Positions 1-11,977 are shown, counted from the first letter of the stretch. The stretch: 64,000 nt of DNA from Dactylorhiza incarnata (GCA_033032865.1 JAWHQI010000064.1:3410001-3474000), one strand, 5' to 3'. The notes: a model not told the origin generated them from the sequence alone. Numbers and translations: made by a program.

Positions 1-1373
1 CTACACCTATATAAACTATCACGTCCCGTTGGGAGGACCCGTGCAACCTATGCCGGACCCGATTCAAACTCAACTGAGCCAGGCGGGCTTGGACGATGTA
101 AGCGAGCAGCAGGTCGCTGATAACGAGCCTCCAACCGATCCCCCAACATGACCGCAATAGGTAATTGTCGTCCGTCTTCAGAAATCCTGCAACTATTTGC
201 CTTACTGATGCCGACTTTCTCTTACAGTGACTCCTCCAGAGAAAAACCCGGACAGGCCGAGCGCGTCGGCGCCTCTCACTGGGGAGCCCGCGAGCGCAGA
301 AAATTTGCCACCTCCTCCGGCTATCCCGCTTGGCGTCGTCCCACAGCAGGAACCTTCTCGCCAACCTCGATCTTCAACAGAGGTTGGGGAGAGTAGTTCC
401 CGCGTGGGAATTTTAAAGTTAAGAGGATCGAGGATCCAGTTCCCTCATCCTCCTCCGCCTCCCTCGCTCGAAGTTCCTCACCAACATGCGGCGTCGGATC
501 AAGGCCATCCGACGTCCAGCGGAAGAGGAGGCGGACGGTCCTCCTTTGCACCTTCGTCTTCGACGTCCGTGAGGGCTGATGACCGTGGGAAGGCGCCTGT
601 GGATCAACCGTCTGGGCCCTATTCCCGGTAGCACGAGATCGTGCCCCCACACTTTCATCCAGCGGGCGGGAATGGTAGAGGTGGATGGTCAAGGACTCGA
701 CGGACTCCTTCTCGCCGCACTCCGTCACCTTGTCGCCTTTCCCTACCACGTCGCCGAGATACTCCCCGGCAGACGCCTTCTCCTCGCTGGCAGCCCAGGG
801 TAGCTCCTGCGCGCGCAGGTACTTATCACTTTTAAGCGATCTGTCGTGTTCTTCTTGTAGATATTCCTTTGATTTGCTTATATCTTTGACAGGTCGCGCG
901 ATGTCTTCGGGATTCGCCTTCATAGATGCCACCAGCCTTCCATTGCGCAAGCTATAGACAAAACTGATCTCCGCATACTTTGATCTTGAAACCAAGGTCG
1001 ACAGGCTGGCGGCGTACGAGGAGAATCGTCGAATATCCCAGCTGGAGGCTCGTGTGTGAACATCGAGGCGTTCAAGCACCGGCTCGAGACTTCGGAGGCC
1101 AAATACTACGCCATCAACGAGCTGGATAGGCGAATGGCAGATAGGCGGATGGCGGATGTGGAACATCGGGAGGACTTGCTGCAGGCCAATCTTCGTGGCA
1201 TGCGGGCGAGTATGGGCTCCCTTGGGACCCTTACTCGCATGGAAGATCACATCCGCCTCAACGAGGAGTACATGTCAAGGGACAGAGAGAAGATGAGCCT
1301 CGCGCGCGAGCTGGGATGGACCGGGCGGCATGCCCATATTTCGGACAGGCGTGGCAATCCTCCCAGGCTATGA
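1..1373 (+). pseudogene. 3' part of a decayed gypsy-type transposon ORF with a coiled-coil end
   Basis: The sequence reads as GC-rich, Pro/Ser-rich coding-like DNA broken into short frames (for example 227-631). It ends in a charged heptad-like segment at 1056-1373, which I read as a coiled coil, followed by TGA. Splice-like junctions (GTAATT near 160, CTTACAG before 229, TTTGACAG before 893) suggest it descends from an intron-containing ORF. The layout resembles the 3' half of the neighbouring copy at 1850-3365, which also ends in a coiled coil. I infer it is the tail of the same kind of retrotransposon-linked ORF. No single intact frame spans it. Confidence 0.4.
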
Positions 1374-1683
1374 TTTTGATGTTGGCGGGCGAGCTTTCTT
1401 TTTCTTCTTTCTTTTCTTTGTGGAAATTAATACTCAAACTTTGTAATATTCTTAACTTATTTTGACAATGATCTGATGTACGCTCGCGCGTGATTCCGAC
1501 TTTGCTCCTGCTTTTGTGATGTTCGTATATTTATTTCTGGATATTGTGGAGAGATTCACTTGTTTGTCGCGCTCTGCGTGCGTGGTACGACCACTTATTT
1601 TTGGGAAGTCTTCCGCGGGAAGGTTGATTCGCCAGGGGTTTGGGTGAGTTCGGGCAGTTACTCGCACGTGGTGAATCTCGCAA

Positions 1684-1734
1684 CCCCCCCCCCCCCCCCC
1701 CCTTGCGATGTCTATAAATAGGGGGGGGGGGGGG
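1684..1734 (+). promoter_or_regulatory. TATA-like box between a C19 tract and a G14 tract
   Basis: A run of 19 C (1684-1702) and a run of 14 G (1721-1734) flank the motif TCTATAAATA at 1711-1720. A related arrangement, on the other strand, occurs at 4789-4817. This looks like the core promoter of an LTR or transposon gene. Homopolymer lengths may be sequencing estimates. Confidence 0.45.
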
Positions 1735-1849
1735 TCTGAAAACAGCATGCTTTCGTGACCCGCCTCCGAGTATTCTGCAACGACGTGCGAGTTTCTTTCA
1801 TTCTCGGTGGCGCCTTCCGACATTGCAGCTGCTCCCAGATTGACTTACG

Positions 1850-3365
1850 CCATGAACTTCTCCGAGAAGAAGTTCAAGAAGTCGATTACTCGCTAGGATG
1901 AGATGGAGAGTTGTCCACCAATTTTTGCCGGAGGGGTATCACGCGAGTTTGCCGGCGAGAGGAGCGAATAAACTCATTTGCAGAGGGGAAACTCGCCTTC
2001 CCCGTCTCCCACTTCGAGGTGGGTCTGCGACTTCCCCTCTAGCCGGAGTTCTACTAGATCCTCCGCTATTTCAGTTGGGTCCCAGCGCAGATCAATACCA
2101 ACGGCGTCGCTATTATCATGGGTTTCCTCTTTTTCCTAAGGTCGGGGGGATCTCATTCGACCTTGACATCTTCCGGAAGGTCTTCTAATTGGGTGCGACC
2201 AAGGATGGGGTGATATACTTCGGTAGTCACCTCTGCTCGCTTGCGGGAACCTCGAACAAGGTTCATCGCTGGAATGAACGATTCGTCTTCATGTCCAGCG
2301 ACTTTGGAGGCATCCCTTTCCGCCCCCAGCAGCCTCCTGGCAGGTTGTTCCTCCCCTGCCCTGCATGGCGCTCACGAGGAGTTCTGTAAGGCGATGAAGA
2401 GCAGGAAGTTCGACATCATTTTTTGGCGGCAACGCATCGACCAGCTCGAATACGTCGCGCCAGGAGAAGGTAACATTTCCTCGAGCGAGTAACATGCGAA
2501 CTGAGTGCTTGTTTCTGTGATTAACCCTTGTTTTTTCAGGTGTCCGCCATGTTCCCGCGACCGTTCTTCCAGCGGCGGGCGAGTCCCCTCCCCCCGCGTC
2601 TCCTACAAGGCAAGCACGTCCTAGGGACGCGGAGGACAGTCTTGGGGCGAAGTCCCCTTTGCGAGATGTGCTCGCTGGACTCGGCGATCCGGCCGAGATA
2701 CTTCGCGCAGACGGCCAATGGGATGAGGGCGAGCCCTCGATGAAGAAGAGGAAGAAGGAACTTGCCCGAAAGAGCGAGGAAGATCGGTAGAGGCAACTTG
2801 AGGATAGCGTCACCGAGAACCATCCGAACTTCGGGCAGGGCGCGCAGAACACCGACTTAGATGGCGACCCTCTCCTCGCGTGGAGCAGGAGAAGGAATGA
2901 GGGTCGCCTCAGTTCCCGCCTACCATCCTGGAGCGAGGATGAGGAGCCGAACGACGATGCCTTCTGCGCCACGTTCAGTCTCTACGGGCGCGATGACGCG
3001 AAGCTTTTGCGGAATGCGTTTCCTCGGTACCTTGTTGACCAGGGGTCGTGAGCGATGTTGCGAGCAGCAGAACTCGCTCATCAAACTGCCCGGAACCAGC
3101 TCGGTGCCGAGGAGGAGATCGAAGTTCTCCGGAAGCTTCTCCAGGAGGCGGAGACGCGCCAAGCCAAGGCCGAAGCGAGGGCCGCCGAGGCTGAGGACAA
3201 AGCTTCCTCTAACAAAGATTTCGAGGTGATCTTGGTAGTCCGCCATACTTCCTTTCTCGTCCGTCCTTCGCCTGTTCCCTTACACTTTATAGCACGCGTC
3301 TTTTGGACTTTACAGGAGCAGCTCGTAGCGGCGGAGACCATCTCCAAGCTCGAAAGTGACTTGTG
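1850..3365 (+). pseudogene. Decayed 'putative gypsy type transposon' ORF (Transposase_28-like)
   Basis: Frame-shifted translation around 2010-2200 gives segments such as GLRLPL and FSWVPAQINTNGVAII. These fit the pattern I know from the plant Transposase_28 / putative gypsy-type transposon family, a protein found in LTR elements of the Tat group. Downstream come acidic and basic low-complexity segments, then a clear coiled coil at 3055-3230 (residues such as EEEIEVLRKLLQEAETRQAK). Intron-like junctions are visible (AAGGTAACA near 2469, TTTTTCAG at 2540, TTTACAG at 3315). An early in-frame TAG follows the ATG at 1851 and frames break repeatedly, so it is dead. The family call is by eye. Confidence 0.45.
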
Positions 3366-3584
3366 AACCAGTCAAACCTCACTGGAGTTGGCGCAAGTCT
3401 GCATCACAGAGCCGTAGTCCAAGACCGTGGCGTCATCTACCGCGGAGGCAGACCCTTCTCGCCAGAGGAAGGAACTCTCCATGTCCTCGCGAGAGTGGTC
3501 CGACCTTCGGCGAGAAATCACGATCACCTCATGTGATCTAGTCTTCTCCAAGCTTCAAGTCGGAGGCTTTCTGACACCGACGAG

Positions 3585-5270
3585 TGATGATTAAAATTTA
3601 TTTGAGAGCGCCGCAAAAGCTTTTCGGCTGCAGGTAGAATTCGGCGGGCGCGTTCGAGGCGTCTCGCGAGTACTCCTACTTCGAGGAACTAACTGTTATC
3701 CTATTTCGATGAATAGAAGTAACAGTCTTTCCTTCTTTCGGAATATCGACGATCACGTCGCGACAAATATACCTTATCGCGTAAAGTATAGAATAAATTT
3801 ATAGAAAATTATCAAGGTTGTATTTTTCCACGGATCTCGTCGAGTACTGCTACTTCGAGAATACGGCTATTGTTTTATCAGATAAAAACGTGATTTAAAG
3901 AAATTAAAATTACAGAAAATGAAAGACGGAATTGAAATTGCATAATTAAAAGACAGAAATAAATGCGTGAGCGAGTTCTACCCAAACGGGTAGACGGGAA
4001 ATAAATGCGTGACAATGAAGAAAACTAAGCTATTAAAGGAAATGACGAAAACATAAGTAACGAAAACGCAAAACAACGGAAAGGAAAATAACGGAAACGG
4101 AAAACAACGAAAGCGGAAACCGTGGGAACGAAAATAACGAGAATGAAAATTGCTTCGAAACGAAAATAAACTAAAACATAATATTCGGCTCTAATCTCTA
4201 CTACGCCAAGGGAGAAAAAGAACGAAAATTAAGGCGGCGAATACTTTTGAATCAAAGCGAAAATAGAGATAACCAAAATTTGTATTAAAGCTAAAATAAA
4301 CAGAAACATAATATTCGTCTCCATCGATTCCGTGTCAAGGAAGAAAAAAAGCGAAGTTACGAAGACGAATAAATTTGAATTAAAACGAAAACCAAAATTA
4401 CGACAATAAATAAATTGTTAACTAAAGCGGGAAAAAATGCAGAAAATGCAGGAATTGAAGCTAAGCTAGGAATTAAAATTACTTGACATAATTGAAATTG
4501 TAGGAAAATAAAGCTAAGCTAAGAATTAAAATTGCAGTGCAAAAAGGAAATTGCAAAATTGAAATTGCACGAAATAAAAACTAAGTTTATTTATTGCCAT
4601 AATATGGGGTTACAAGATATAAAAAGATAAGAAATAAAAATTACAAGAAATAAAAATATTACAAGATTTAAAAGAAATTACAAAAACAACACTTAATTAA
4701 CTAATTACATAAAAAACATGAAAAGAAAATACAAAACAAGCGGATGGAAGATCACCCCAAAATGGGCAACCCAAGACGGGGAAATAGTGGGGGGGGGGGG
4801 GGGGCAGCATCTATTTATAGAGAAAATTTGGTGTGTTGGGGAAGCTAGGTGTGCGGATAGAGGTTTCTAGAAGGTAATGGGCTGGAGGTAGACTGAGGTG
4901 AGCTGTCTGTTCACTGGCAGTTGGCTGGAAGGAGGTGTGAGCTGGCGGGCCGGAAGGCTTCTAGTCGATCGACGGGATCGACTTCCCGTCCCATCGATCG
5001 ACGGGATGAGATGTCGATCGACGGGAGGCGGCTCGATCGACCGGAAGGAGAGCGATGGAAGATCGACGGGACAGCTGCTCTGGAAGTCGACTGGATCCTG
5101 GCTCGATCGACGGGAAGCTGACTCGATCGACGAGAAGGAGGCTCGATCGACGGGAAGGCGAGATTAAATCCAGGCAAAACAGCGCTCTGGCCTGGTTTCG
5201 ATTCCCAACCGGTAGAGAGAACATCTAGATCCTTCTCCGCTCAGCCAGGCTCACTTATTTGTAAACACAA
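3585..5270 (-). repeat. 3' LTR of the LARD-like element
   Basis: The outer edge at 3585 matches the start of the right copy at 8286. The inner edge near 5270 is a guess based on the switch to AT-rich DNA. It contains a G16 run (4789-4804) beside CTATTTATAG, which is a TATA box on the minus strand, and the TCGATCGACGGGA array at 4960-5165. Confidence 0.45.
4960..5165. repeat. Irregular array of TCGATCGACGGGA motifs
   Basis: About eight copies of TCGATCGACGGGA or one-base variants occur at irregular spacing of roughly 20-45 bp. The motif contains the palindrome TCGATCGA. Reading frames through it (SIDRKE..., RSTGRR...) are by-products of the repeat. Confidence 0.75.
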
Positions 5271-8070
5271 GAACATATATATAGATTTTTTTACATATTA
5301 ACTTTAATTATAGAAAAAAAACTTAATAGATTAAAATACATAATTTTATTAACTTTATATATATATTATAGTTTTTATTTAATAAATATTTACATATATA
5401 TATTTTTAAATACTTTAAATATACATATATATTTAGTATATATTTACATTATTACTTACATAAATATTTGCATACTTATTATATAGTTTTTATTTAATAT
5501 ATACTTAATTAATTCATTTTTACATATAAATATATAAATATAATAAAAACAAATCATTTATTCAATATTTAACAAGAAATATTACAAATTTTTAATAAAA
5601 CTATTCCAAAAACTATATAGAAAATAGATATATTTTACTATTCATCAAATACCTCCATACTTAATCTTTTGCTATTCCGGAGCAAAAGTAAGAGATACTT
5701 ATAATACATTAATAAAATTTCTAATTTACAAAAAAATTATTTAATCAAAAGTAAGCTTAAAATAAACTTTGGAGAATTAAAGAGCTAAATCCTAAATTAT
5801 GAAAATGATTTAAAAATAGCGAAAAAGTTTTAGCCGACATGGCTTCTAAAGTTAGCTAAATAGCGAACAAATATTACAATCACTAGCGCCTTGATTAGAT
5901 AGAATTATAAAAACTTTAACTTTGTGAAGACATTTTTAAGAATAAATAAAAACCTACTAATTATTCTCTCCCAAAAATTTTAATTTATATATAGGTTTCA
6001 ATTTTATTGGCTAAGGGGTAGGGGAAAACTTGGTAAGAGAAGATGATTCTTGATTTGGTGGTGATGGATTTTATCCTAGCACCCCACTCAATTTTTCTTT
6101 TAGTTTTGTTTAAGGAAATGAAATCTTACTCCCAAAATGATTTTTTTTTTCAATCTTCAAAAATAACTCAATGTATATGTTTAGGGAACGAAAATCTTAT
6201 TCTCATGTCATATAATTTTTTAATAAAATTGGGTGCTTATATTTACAGAATGAAATCTTATTCTCATTGACATAAGATTTTTTAGAATAAAATACCAAGA
6301 AATGGGATAAGGGGTAAGGTTTGTAGAAATTTCTAGAGTTTATAAATTAAGAAGATTTTGAGAACAAATTTTAGTAGATTAGACTATTCCTAAAGTTTCA
6401 CAAGTTTGAAGTAAGAATAATTAAATCTAAAAATAGTTTGCTAATATAATACAAAAAGAAGCTATTTTGGGTTAACTCGAAGTAGTGCTAAAAAATTTGT
6501 TCTCTAATTGAATTAAAATCACAAAATGTTTTTACAACTAAAATTCCAAAAGTTTAAATCTACAAACTATGATACAAATAAAATGATTTAGCAAATCAAA
6601 AATAATGAAAACGCTTATAAATAAACTTAATCTAGCTTTGAAAATAATAAAAAGCTAAGTAGGGATTTTATTTTATTTTTGGATTTTTGGATAAGTTTTT
6701 CATCATTTCATTTTCATTTTTTTTATTTTGTTATAAATATATACATTAATACTTAACAAAAAAGAAGAAGAAATAAAAAAAGGCAAAAAATACAAATATG
6801 ATTTTTTTTGTTTTTCTAAGTTTTTTTATTATCATTTTCATCATTTTTTGGGATTTTGAGTTTTATTTTTCAAATATGAATAATTATATACAAATGAACA
6901 GACTAAAAAAACAAAATTACAAAAAGAAAATAAAAAATATTTTTTTTTTCTAATCGGTTTTTTTTCATCATTTTTTATTTATTATTTAATTTTTTCAAAT
7001 TATCTCACATTAATACTTAATATTAAAGAAAAAAAACTTTAGATAAAACAAAAACTTAAGAAGAAAGAAAAGCAAAGAAAGAAGAAAAACAAAAAAGAGC
7101 AAATGTATTGTTTTTTCTTTTCTTTTTCTAAGTATTTTTTTTTTCATTTTTATGGATTTTTCAAATGTTATCTATATATACATTAATAAAGAAACAAAAG
7201 AAAAGAAGAAAAGAAAAAAGTTCATCAATTTTTTGAAGCTTTTAAAATATGGGAGGGGCCAAAATAATTACAAAAGGAGAAAAACACCCTCATACTTAAA
7301 AGTCAACATTGTCCCCAATGTTGAAATTAAGTATGAGGACCAAAATTATATATACAAAAACATAAAGAAAGGAAATGCGAGTAAGAAAATAGTAGGGGAA
7401 AAAACACGTCCCTGTTTTGGAGACGGGGTAACCGGATTATTACCTGCAAAATATTTTAAAAACGAAATAATAGAAGTTATTTACAATTGGGGGAAATAAA
7501 ATATTTATAAAAGAAAACAAAACTTCTTTTTTTTTAGATTTTTCTAAAACAAATTCATCATTTTTTGGGTTGTTTGAAATATGCATACATAAAAACATAC
7601 CAAAACTTAAGAAAAAAGAAAAATAAAGAATAAAGAGAAGTTTTTAGATAGAAAGCAAAGAAAAAAAGAGAAATAAAAAAAATAAAAGCAACAGAGTTTT
7701 TCCTTTTCAAAATATCGACAAAAATCATCTTTCGGGTCTGTTGAATAATCCTACTTCGAGAAAATATATATTGTTCTATCTTAAAATTCCTACAATTCTT
7801 TTTTATTTATATTTCAAAGCTTTTCATTATTTGAGTTTGTCATTATTTTTGTGTTTTCAAAGCTTTTCGATGTTTTCAAATATACGCATTTGAAAACAAA
7901 TTAAAATTTAAGAACGAGAAAAGAAAATAGGAACTGAAAATAAAATACAAGAAAGATAAAAAATGAGATTTACAAAAAGAAAACATCTATTTTGGGGTTT
8001 TGAGAGTTTTTTTTTTATTTTGAATATGATAAAATCAATAGTGTATTCTCTTTTCAAAATATCGACAAAT
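5271..8070. other. AT-rich noncoding interior of the LARD-like element
   Basis: Very AT-rich DNA with many poly-A and poly-T runs and short low-complexity frames. No protein motif, RNA gene or terminal repeat could be recognised. A short LTR-like echo (CTACTTCGAGAAAATATA) appears near 7750. Confidence 0.6.
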
Positions 8071-8283
8071 TTCCCCGGCAACGGCGCCAAAAACTTGATG
8101 TGTTAAATTCAGTTCTGCAAAAGCCTTTTTGTGATGAGAGTAGAATTAGGCGTGCATTTTCGATGAGTCTCGCGAGTACTCCTACTTCGAAAAACTTACC
8201 GTTATCCTACTTCGATAAATAGAAGTAGCAGTCTTTCCTTCTTTCGGAATATCGACGATTACTCCCCGGCAACGACGCCAAAA
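8071..8283 (-). other. Duplicated primer-binding-site blocks with a partial LTR between them
   Basis: CCCCGGCAACGGCGCCAAAA-type blocks occur at about 8073-8092 and again at about 8264-8283. Each is followed by a TTGATG LTR start. The 8098-8259 piece is a diverged LTR fragment (CTCGCGAGTACTCCTACTTC shared with the full LTR). This suggests a second, truncated insertion or template-switch product. Confidence 0.5.
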
Positions 8284-8285
8284 CT

Positions 8286-9150
8286 TGATGATTAAAATTT
8301 ATTTGAGAGCGGCGCAAAAGCTTTCTGGGTGCGGGTAGAATTCGGCGGGCGCGTTCGAGGCGTCTCGCGAGTACTCCTACTTCGAGGAACTAACTGTTAT
8401 CCTACTTCGATGAATAGAAGTAACGGTCTTTCCTTCTTTCGGAATATCGACGATCACGCCGCGGCGGCGGTGCCGAATTCATTTAATTTTTATATAGAAT
8501 GGGAGAGTTTTTGCGAGTCTTTGTATCGTTATTATCCAAACTAATCATTCGAAAAGGCAAGTATACCTTATCGCGTATAGTATATGATAAATTTTTAGAA
8601 AATTATCAAGGTCATATTTTTCCACGGATCTCGTCGAGTACTTCTACTTCGAGAATACGACTATTATTTTATCGGATAAAAATGTGATTTAAAGAAATTA
8701 AAATTACAAAAAATGAAAGACAGAATTGAAATTGCATAATTAAAAGACAGAAATGCAGTCTCTACCCGAACGGGTAACGGGAAAATAAATGCGTGAGCGA
8801 GTTCTACCCAAACGGGTAGACGAAAAATAAATGCGTGAGCGAGTTCTACCCAAACAGTTAGACGGAAAATAAATGCGTGACAATAAAGAAAACTAAGCTA
8901 TTAAAGGAAATAACGAAAACATAAGTAATGAAAACGTAAAACAACGGAAAGAAAAATAACGGAAACGGAAAACAACGAAAGCGGAAACTGTGGGAACGAA
9001 AATAACGAGAACGGAAATTGCTTTGAAACAAAAATAAACGAAAACATAATATTCGGCTCTAATCTCTACCGCGTCAAGGAAGAAAAAAACGAAAATTTAC
9101 GGCAGCGAATACTTTTGAATCAAAGTGAAAATAGAGATAACCAAAATTCG
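8286..9150 (-). repeat. 5' LTR of the LARD-like element, truncated
   Basis: Closely matches 3585-4280, including the TCTCGCGAGTACTCCTACTT block and the repeated GCGTGAGCGAGTTCTACCCA segment, which appears twice here. It ends abruptly at about 9150, where the minisatellite element starts. Confidence 0.55.
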
Positions 9151-9951
9151 AATTTAGGCATAAAAATTGTTCGGTTGAATGATGGAATTGGTATTTGATT
9201 TGACATTATACAATAATTTTATAAAACTCAAAATAGGCGTTAGCGCCGAACGCATTAAATTGCATAATATGTTTTAAGACGCGCGTTTTTCGCTCAAGCA
9301 CAATTTTTTCGCCCAGGTGCATATTTTTCTCCCGGGCGAAAAAAGCGCGCCCGGGCGAAAAACGCGCGCCCGGGAGAAAAACGCGCTCCCGGGCGAAAAG
9401 CGCGCGCCGGGGCGAAAAGCGCGCGCCGGGGCGAAAAGCGCGCACCCGGGCGAAAATCGCGCGCGCTCGAGCGAAAAACGCGCGCCCGAGCGAAAAATGC
9501 GCTCCCGGCTGAAAAAATTCGCGCCCGACTAAAAACGCGCGCCCAGGCGGAAAAACGTGCGCCCGAACAAAAAAAATTCGCTCTTGTCAATAAATGTGTG
9601 CCCGGGTCAAAAAACGCGCGCCTGGGAGAAAAATGAACGTCCTGTCGAAAAGCACGCGTCCGACCGAAAAACTCGTGCCCGACCAAAAAACACACCCTAC
9701 AGGAAAACGCACGCTCGGGCGAAAAAACGCGCGCGTAGGTCGAAAAACTCAAGTGAAAACATTCGATTATGCGGAAAACTCATGGGCGAGGTAAGAATTG
9801 GCTATTTGATTTTTTTAGTTCATAGTCAAAGCCATGAATTTTCACATGAAAGCCAATATCCGCTTAAATTCCGTTGCGCCGAACATTAAAATTAGATTTC
9901 TACTCTCCAATGTTAATTCTAGAAAACCAATTCCGTACAAACGAACGGACC
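9150..9951. mobile_element. Minisatellite-bearing TIR element, left end unclear
   Basis: The right end (about 9912-9951) reads AATTCCGTACAAACGAACGG then ACC. It is the reverse complement of the left end of the larger relative at 44464. Flanks of the internal array also match that relative in inverted orientation (CATTAAATTGCATAATATGT; TTATGCGGAAAACTCATGGG). It has no transposase and is likely a non-autonomous DNA element. The left terminus could not be fixed, and no target-site duplication was resolved. Confidence 0.5.
9293..9745. repeat. 19-bp CpG-rich minisatellite array, about 24 copies
   Basis: Tandem variants of CCCGGGCGAAAAACGCGCG. The unit length of 19 is not a multiple of 3, so the array reads open in several frames and yields spurious FRPGARFSPRRA-type peptides. 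Units diverge towards the right side. The unit contains a SmaI-type CCCGGG and CGCGCG steps, so it is very rich in CpG. Confidence 0.85.
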
Positions 9952-10807
9952 TAAGAGGACTCAGATTAGAGGGGGGAATTATGACTTTTATGTTTTATTC
10001 TGATTTTTTTCTGTACCCTCAAAACAATTTTGATCTCGAGTTTATTTTTTATTCTATTTATGTTAAATCAAGTCACATTGATTATGCCGAGGAAATCTTG
10101 TTAAGACCTGTGTGCGAAAAGGAAAAAATGTTAGTGCGTGTAACGCACCTAAGATCACCATGCGAGACCCCTATCACCCCTAAAATGTTGGTACTTTCGA
10201 AGTCATCTGAGCCTCTGGTTTTCTGAAGCTTCCTACCGATGGTGGAGAAATTGAAATGGAAAAAGAAAGCTTGCTGGTAGAGACCGGAGAAATAGAAATA
10301 GGAAGCTTCTTACTGATGATGGCGGCGATGGCAGAGATGTAGAAGGATTTGCGAGTTCTAGAGCGGCTGTATAATGGTAGTTAACCTACGCGGCTCCCTT
10401 TTCTGCGGCTGTTGGAGATCACCGTCCAATGTGGGCTTTTGGAGATCACCGTCCAAGTTGAGCTGAAGATCAGATGAATGAAGCGGCGGCGTTGTCGTCG
10501 GCATCAGCGACGTCTTCCTCGGATGCGTCTTCTTCGACACGGCGGAAGTTTCGTCGCCTTCAGTCGGCGGGGAACTTCTTTGCCGGAGAGGAGGAGCAGT
10601 CCAAGAGGGATCGAGAGAGGTGGAGAGAGGGTAGGAATGTAGGAGGGTCGAGGATTTTATCGGGGAGGGGTTTTGATGGCACGACAACAAAGAGTTATGG
10701 TTGTGTTGTTTTAAATCCAACGGGTAGAATCCTCCACCCTTTTTTTAGCAGATCGGACGGTCAAAGTAAGATTTACATAGATATTTTAAATTCATTTCTT
10801 ATATAAC
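9952..10807. other. Region without a recognisable gene
   Basis: Frames at 9834-10226 (plus) and 10474-10806 (plus) or 10358-10720 (minus) are open but have no recognisable domain. The second is Ser/Arg-rich, low-complexity sequence. The right edge has a GATCGGACGGTCAAA motif like those near the Helitron-like ends further on. Confidence 0.5.
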
Positions 10808-11046
10808 ATCATCTTCGCACGGGCTACTCCCGTGCTCGATGCTCTTGGACGGCCTTCGGCCGCATCAATGCGGGCTTCGCCCACATAAAGTCTGTGTTGC
10901 GCTCATCTTCTGTGATTCCACAGGCTTCGCCCGTGAACGTCACGAATGCCTCGTTGCTCGCACCCTAGCGCAGTGAAGCCCGCATTGATGCGGCTGAAGG
11001 TCGCCCGAGAGCATCGAGCACAGGTGTAGCCCTTGCGAAGATGATC
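10808..11046. repeat. Fold-back repeat with GC-rich arms of about 70 bp
   Basis: The left arm (about 10808-10880, starting ATCATCTTCGCACGGGCTAC) and the right arm (about 10973-11046, ending CCTTGCGAAGATGAT) are reverse complements with a few mismatches. They are separated by a loop of about 90 bp. Arms carry GGCCTTCGGCC and ATGCGGGCTTCGC palindromes that recur at 52.7, 54.2 and 55.3 kb. I infer a mobile fold-back element or Helitron 3' domain. Confidence 0.65.
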
Positions 11047-11690
11047 GTATATATAGAACTTTTTTAGTAAGTATATGTAAAAATATTTAATTTAGTAAAT
11101 ATCAAGCTTTTGAAAACCGGACCGGGCGGTCCGACCGGGCGGTCCGACCGGTCGGACTGCAGACCGGACGCCCAGCCGGCCCGGTCCAGGTCATCAGCCC
11201 GCTTCTTCCGCGGACCGCTTGGGAACCGCGGAACCCGGCGGGCGGACCGCGGACCGGCGAATTGGGCGGGTTTTGGAAACCCGCCCGATTTGAGAATAAC
11301 AGTTTAAAATTTAAATTTTTTAAAATGCGGCTTTCAGGTTTTGAACCCATGACCTCAAAGATAAGAGAAATGACTCAACCCAACCAACCAAGAAACCACT
11401 TATGATATCAAATCAAATAGTTTTTACTTATACATAATAGTTGTGATGTGTTATGTATTTTTATAAAAAATAATTATATAAATGTATGTATAATATATAT
11501 AACCTATTATATTTTTTTATATTTATTTGTGGAGATAATTTTATATTGTATTTATATGTATAAAATTAAATATACACAACTGACAACTATAAAATTAAAT
11601 ATATACAACTATAAAACTCAAAACTCACGTATAAAAGTATATATACAACTATAAAACTATAAAAACATGTATAAAATTATACAACTTAGT
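11047..11690. other. GC-rich CCGG-repeat patch followed by AT-rich DNA
   Basis: 11105-11290 is rich in GACCGGGCGGTCC / GCGGACCGC palindromic words. 11400-11690 is very AT-rich, with repeated ATATACAACTATAAAACT words. A GAACCCATGACCTC word at 11343 recalls a tRNA-like B box, but no SINE ends are visible. No gene is supported. Confidence 0.5.
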
Positions 11691-11942
11691 ATTGTTGCGG
11701 GTCGCTTAGGGCTCTTGGTAGACCGGTTTACTTGAACCACCTTAGCTCGGGAGCGAACCAAGCGCGCAAACAGTCAATTTGAGATTCGTTGATTACACTT
11801 GGACTTTTTAGCGTGGAAAACCCGGAAAGGGTAAAAAACCACGTGGCCGGAACTGTGCCGACCAAACTTCCACTATCTTCTGGGGGGTTACAATTAGAGA
11901 TTTAGAAGTCGAGCGCGACAGGCCGCTGCTCGTTACAATATC

Positions 11943-11977
<35 letters not shown>

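Larger units (their letters stand above)
3585..9150 (-). mobile_element. LARD-like LTR retrotransposon without coding capacity, minus strand
   Basis: Two direct repeats begin with TGATGATTAAAATTTATTTG at 3585 and 8286 and stay similar for several hundred bases (4181-4286 matches 9052-9150). Just left of the 8286 copy is a CCCCGGCAACGACGCCAAAA block. Read on the minus strand this is a tRNA-type primer binding site of the TTGGCGCCGTTGCCGGGG kind common in plant Ty3/gypsy elements. The element is therefore on the minus strand, with its 5' LTR on the right and its 3' LTR on the left. The interior (about 5270-8070) is AT-rich and has no gag or pol. The right LTR is cut short at about 9150, where the next element begins. 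An extra LTR fragment with its own primer-site block lies at 8071-8259. Confidence 0.55.

Noticed and set aside
9293..9745. Possible CRISPR-like array
   Set aside because: Units are contiguous with no unique spacers, and the DNA is plant nuclear. It is a minisatellite.
9206..9752. Long overlapping frames encoding RARVFRPGARFSPRRA-type proteins
   Set aside because: They are read-through of the 19-bp minisatellite in several frames on both strands. The same happens at 44570-45413. No codon bias or domain is visible.
11332..11400. tRNA-derived SINE suggested by GAACCCATGACCTC
   Set aside because: Only a B-box-like word is present; no A box at the right distance, no tail and no target duplication was found.
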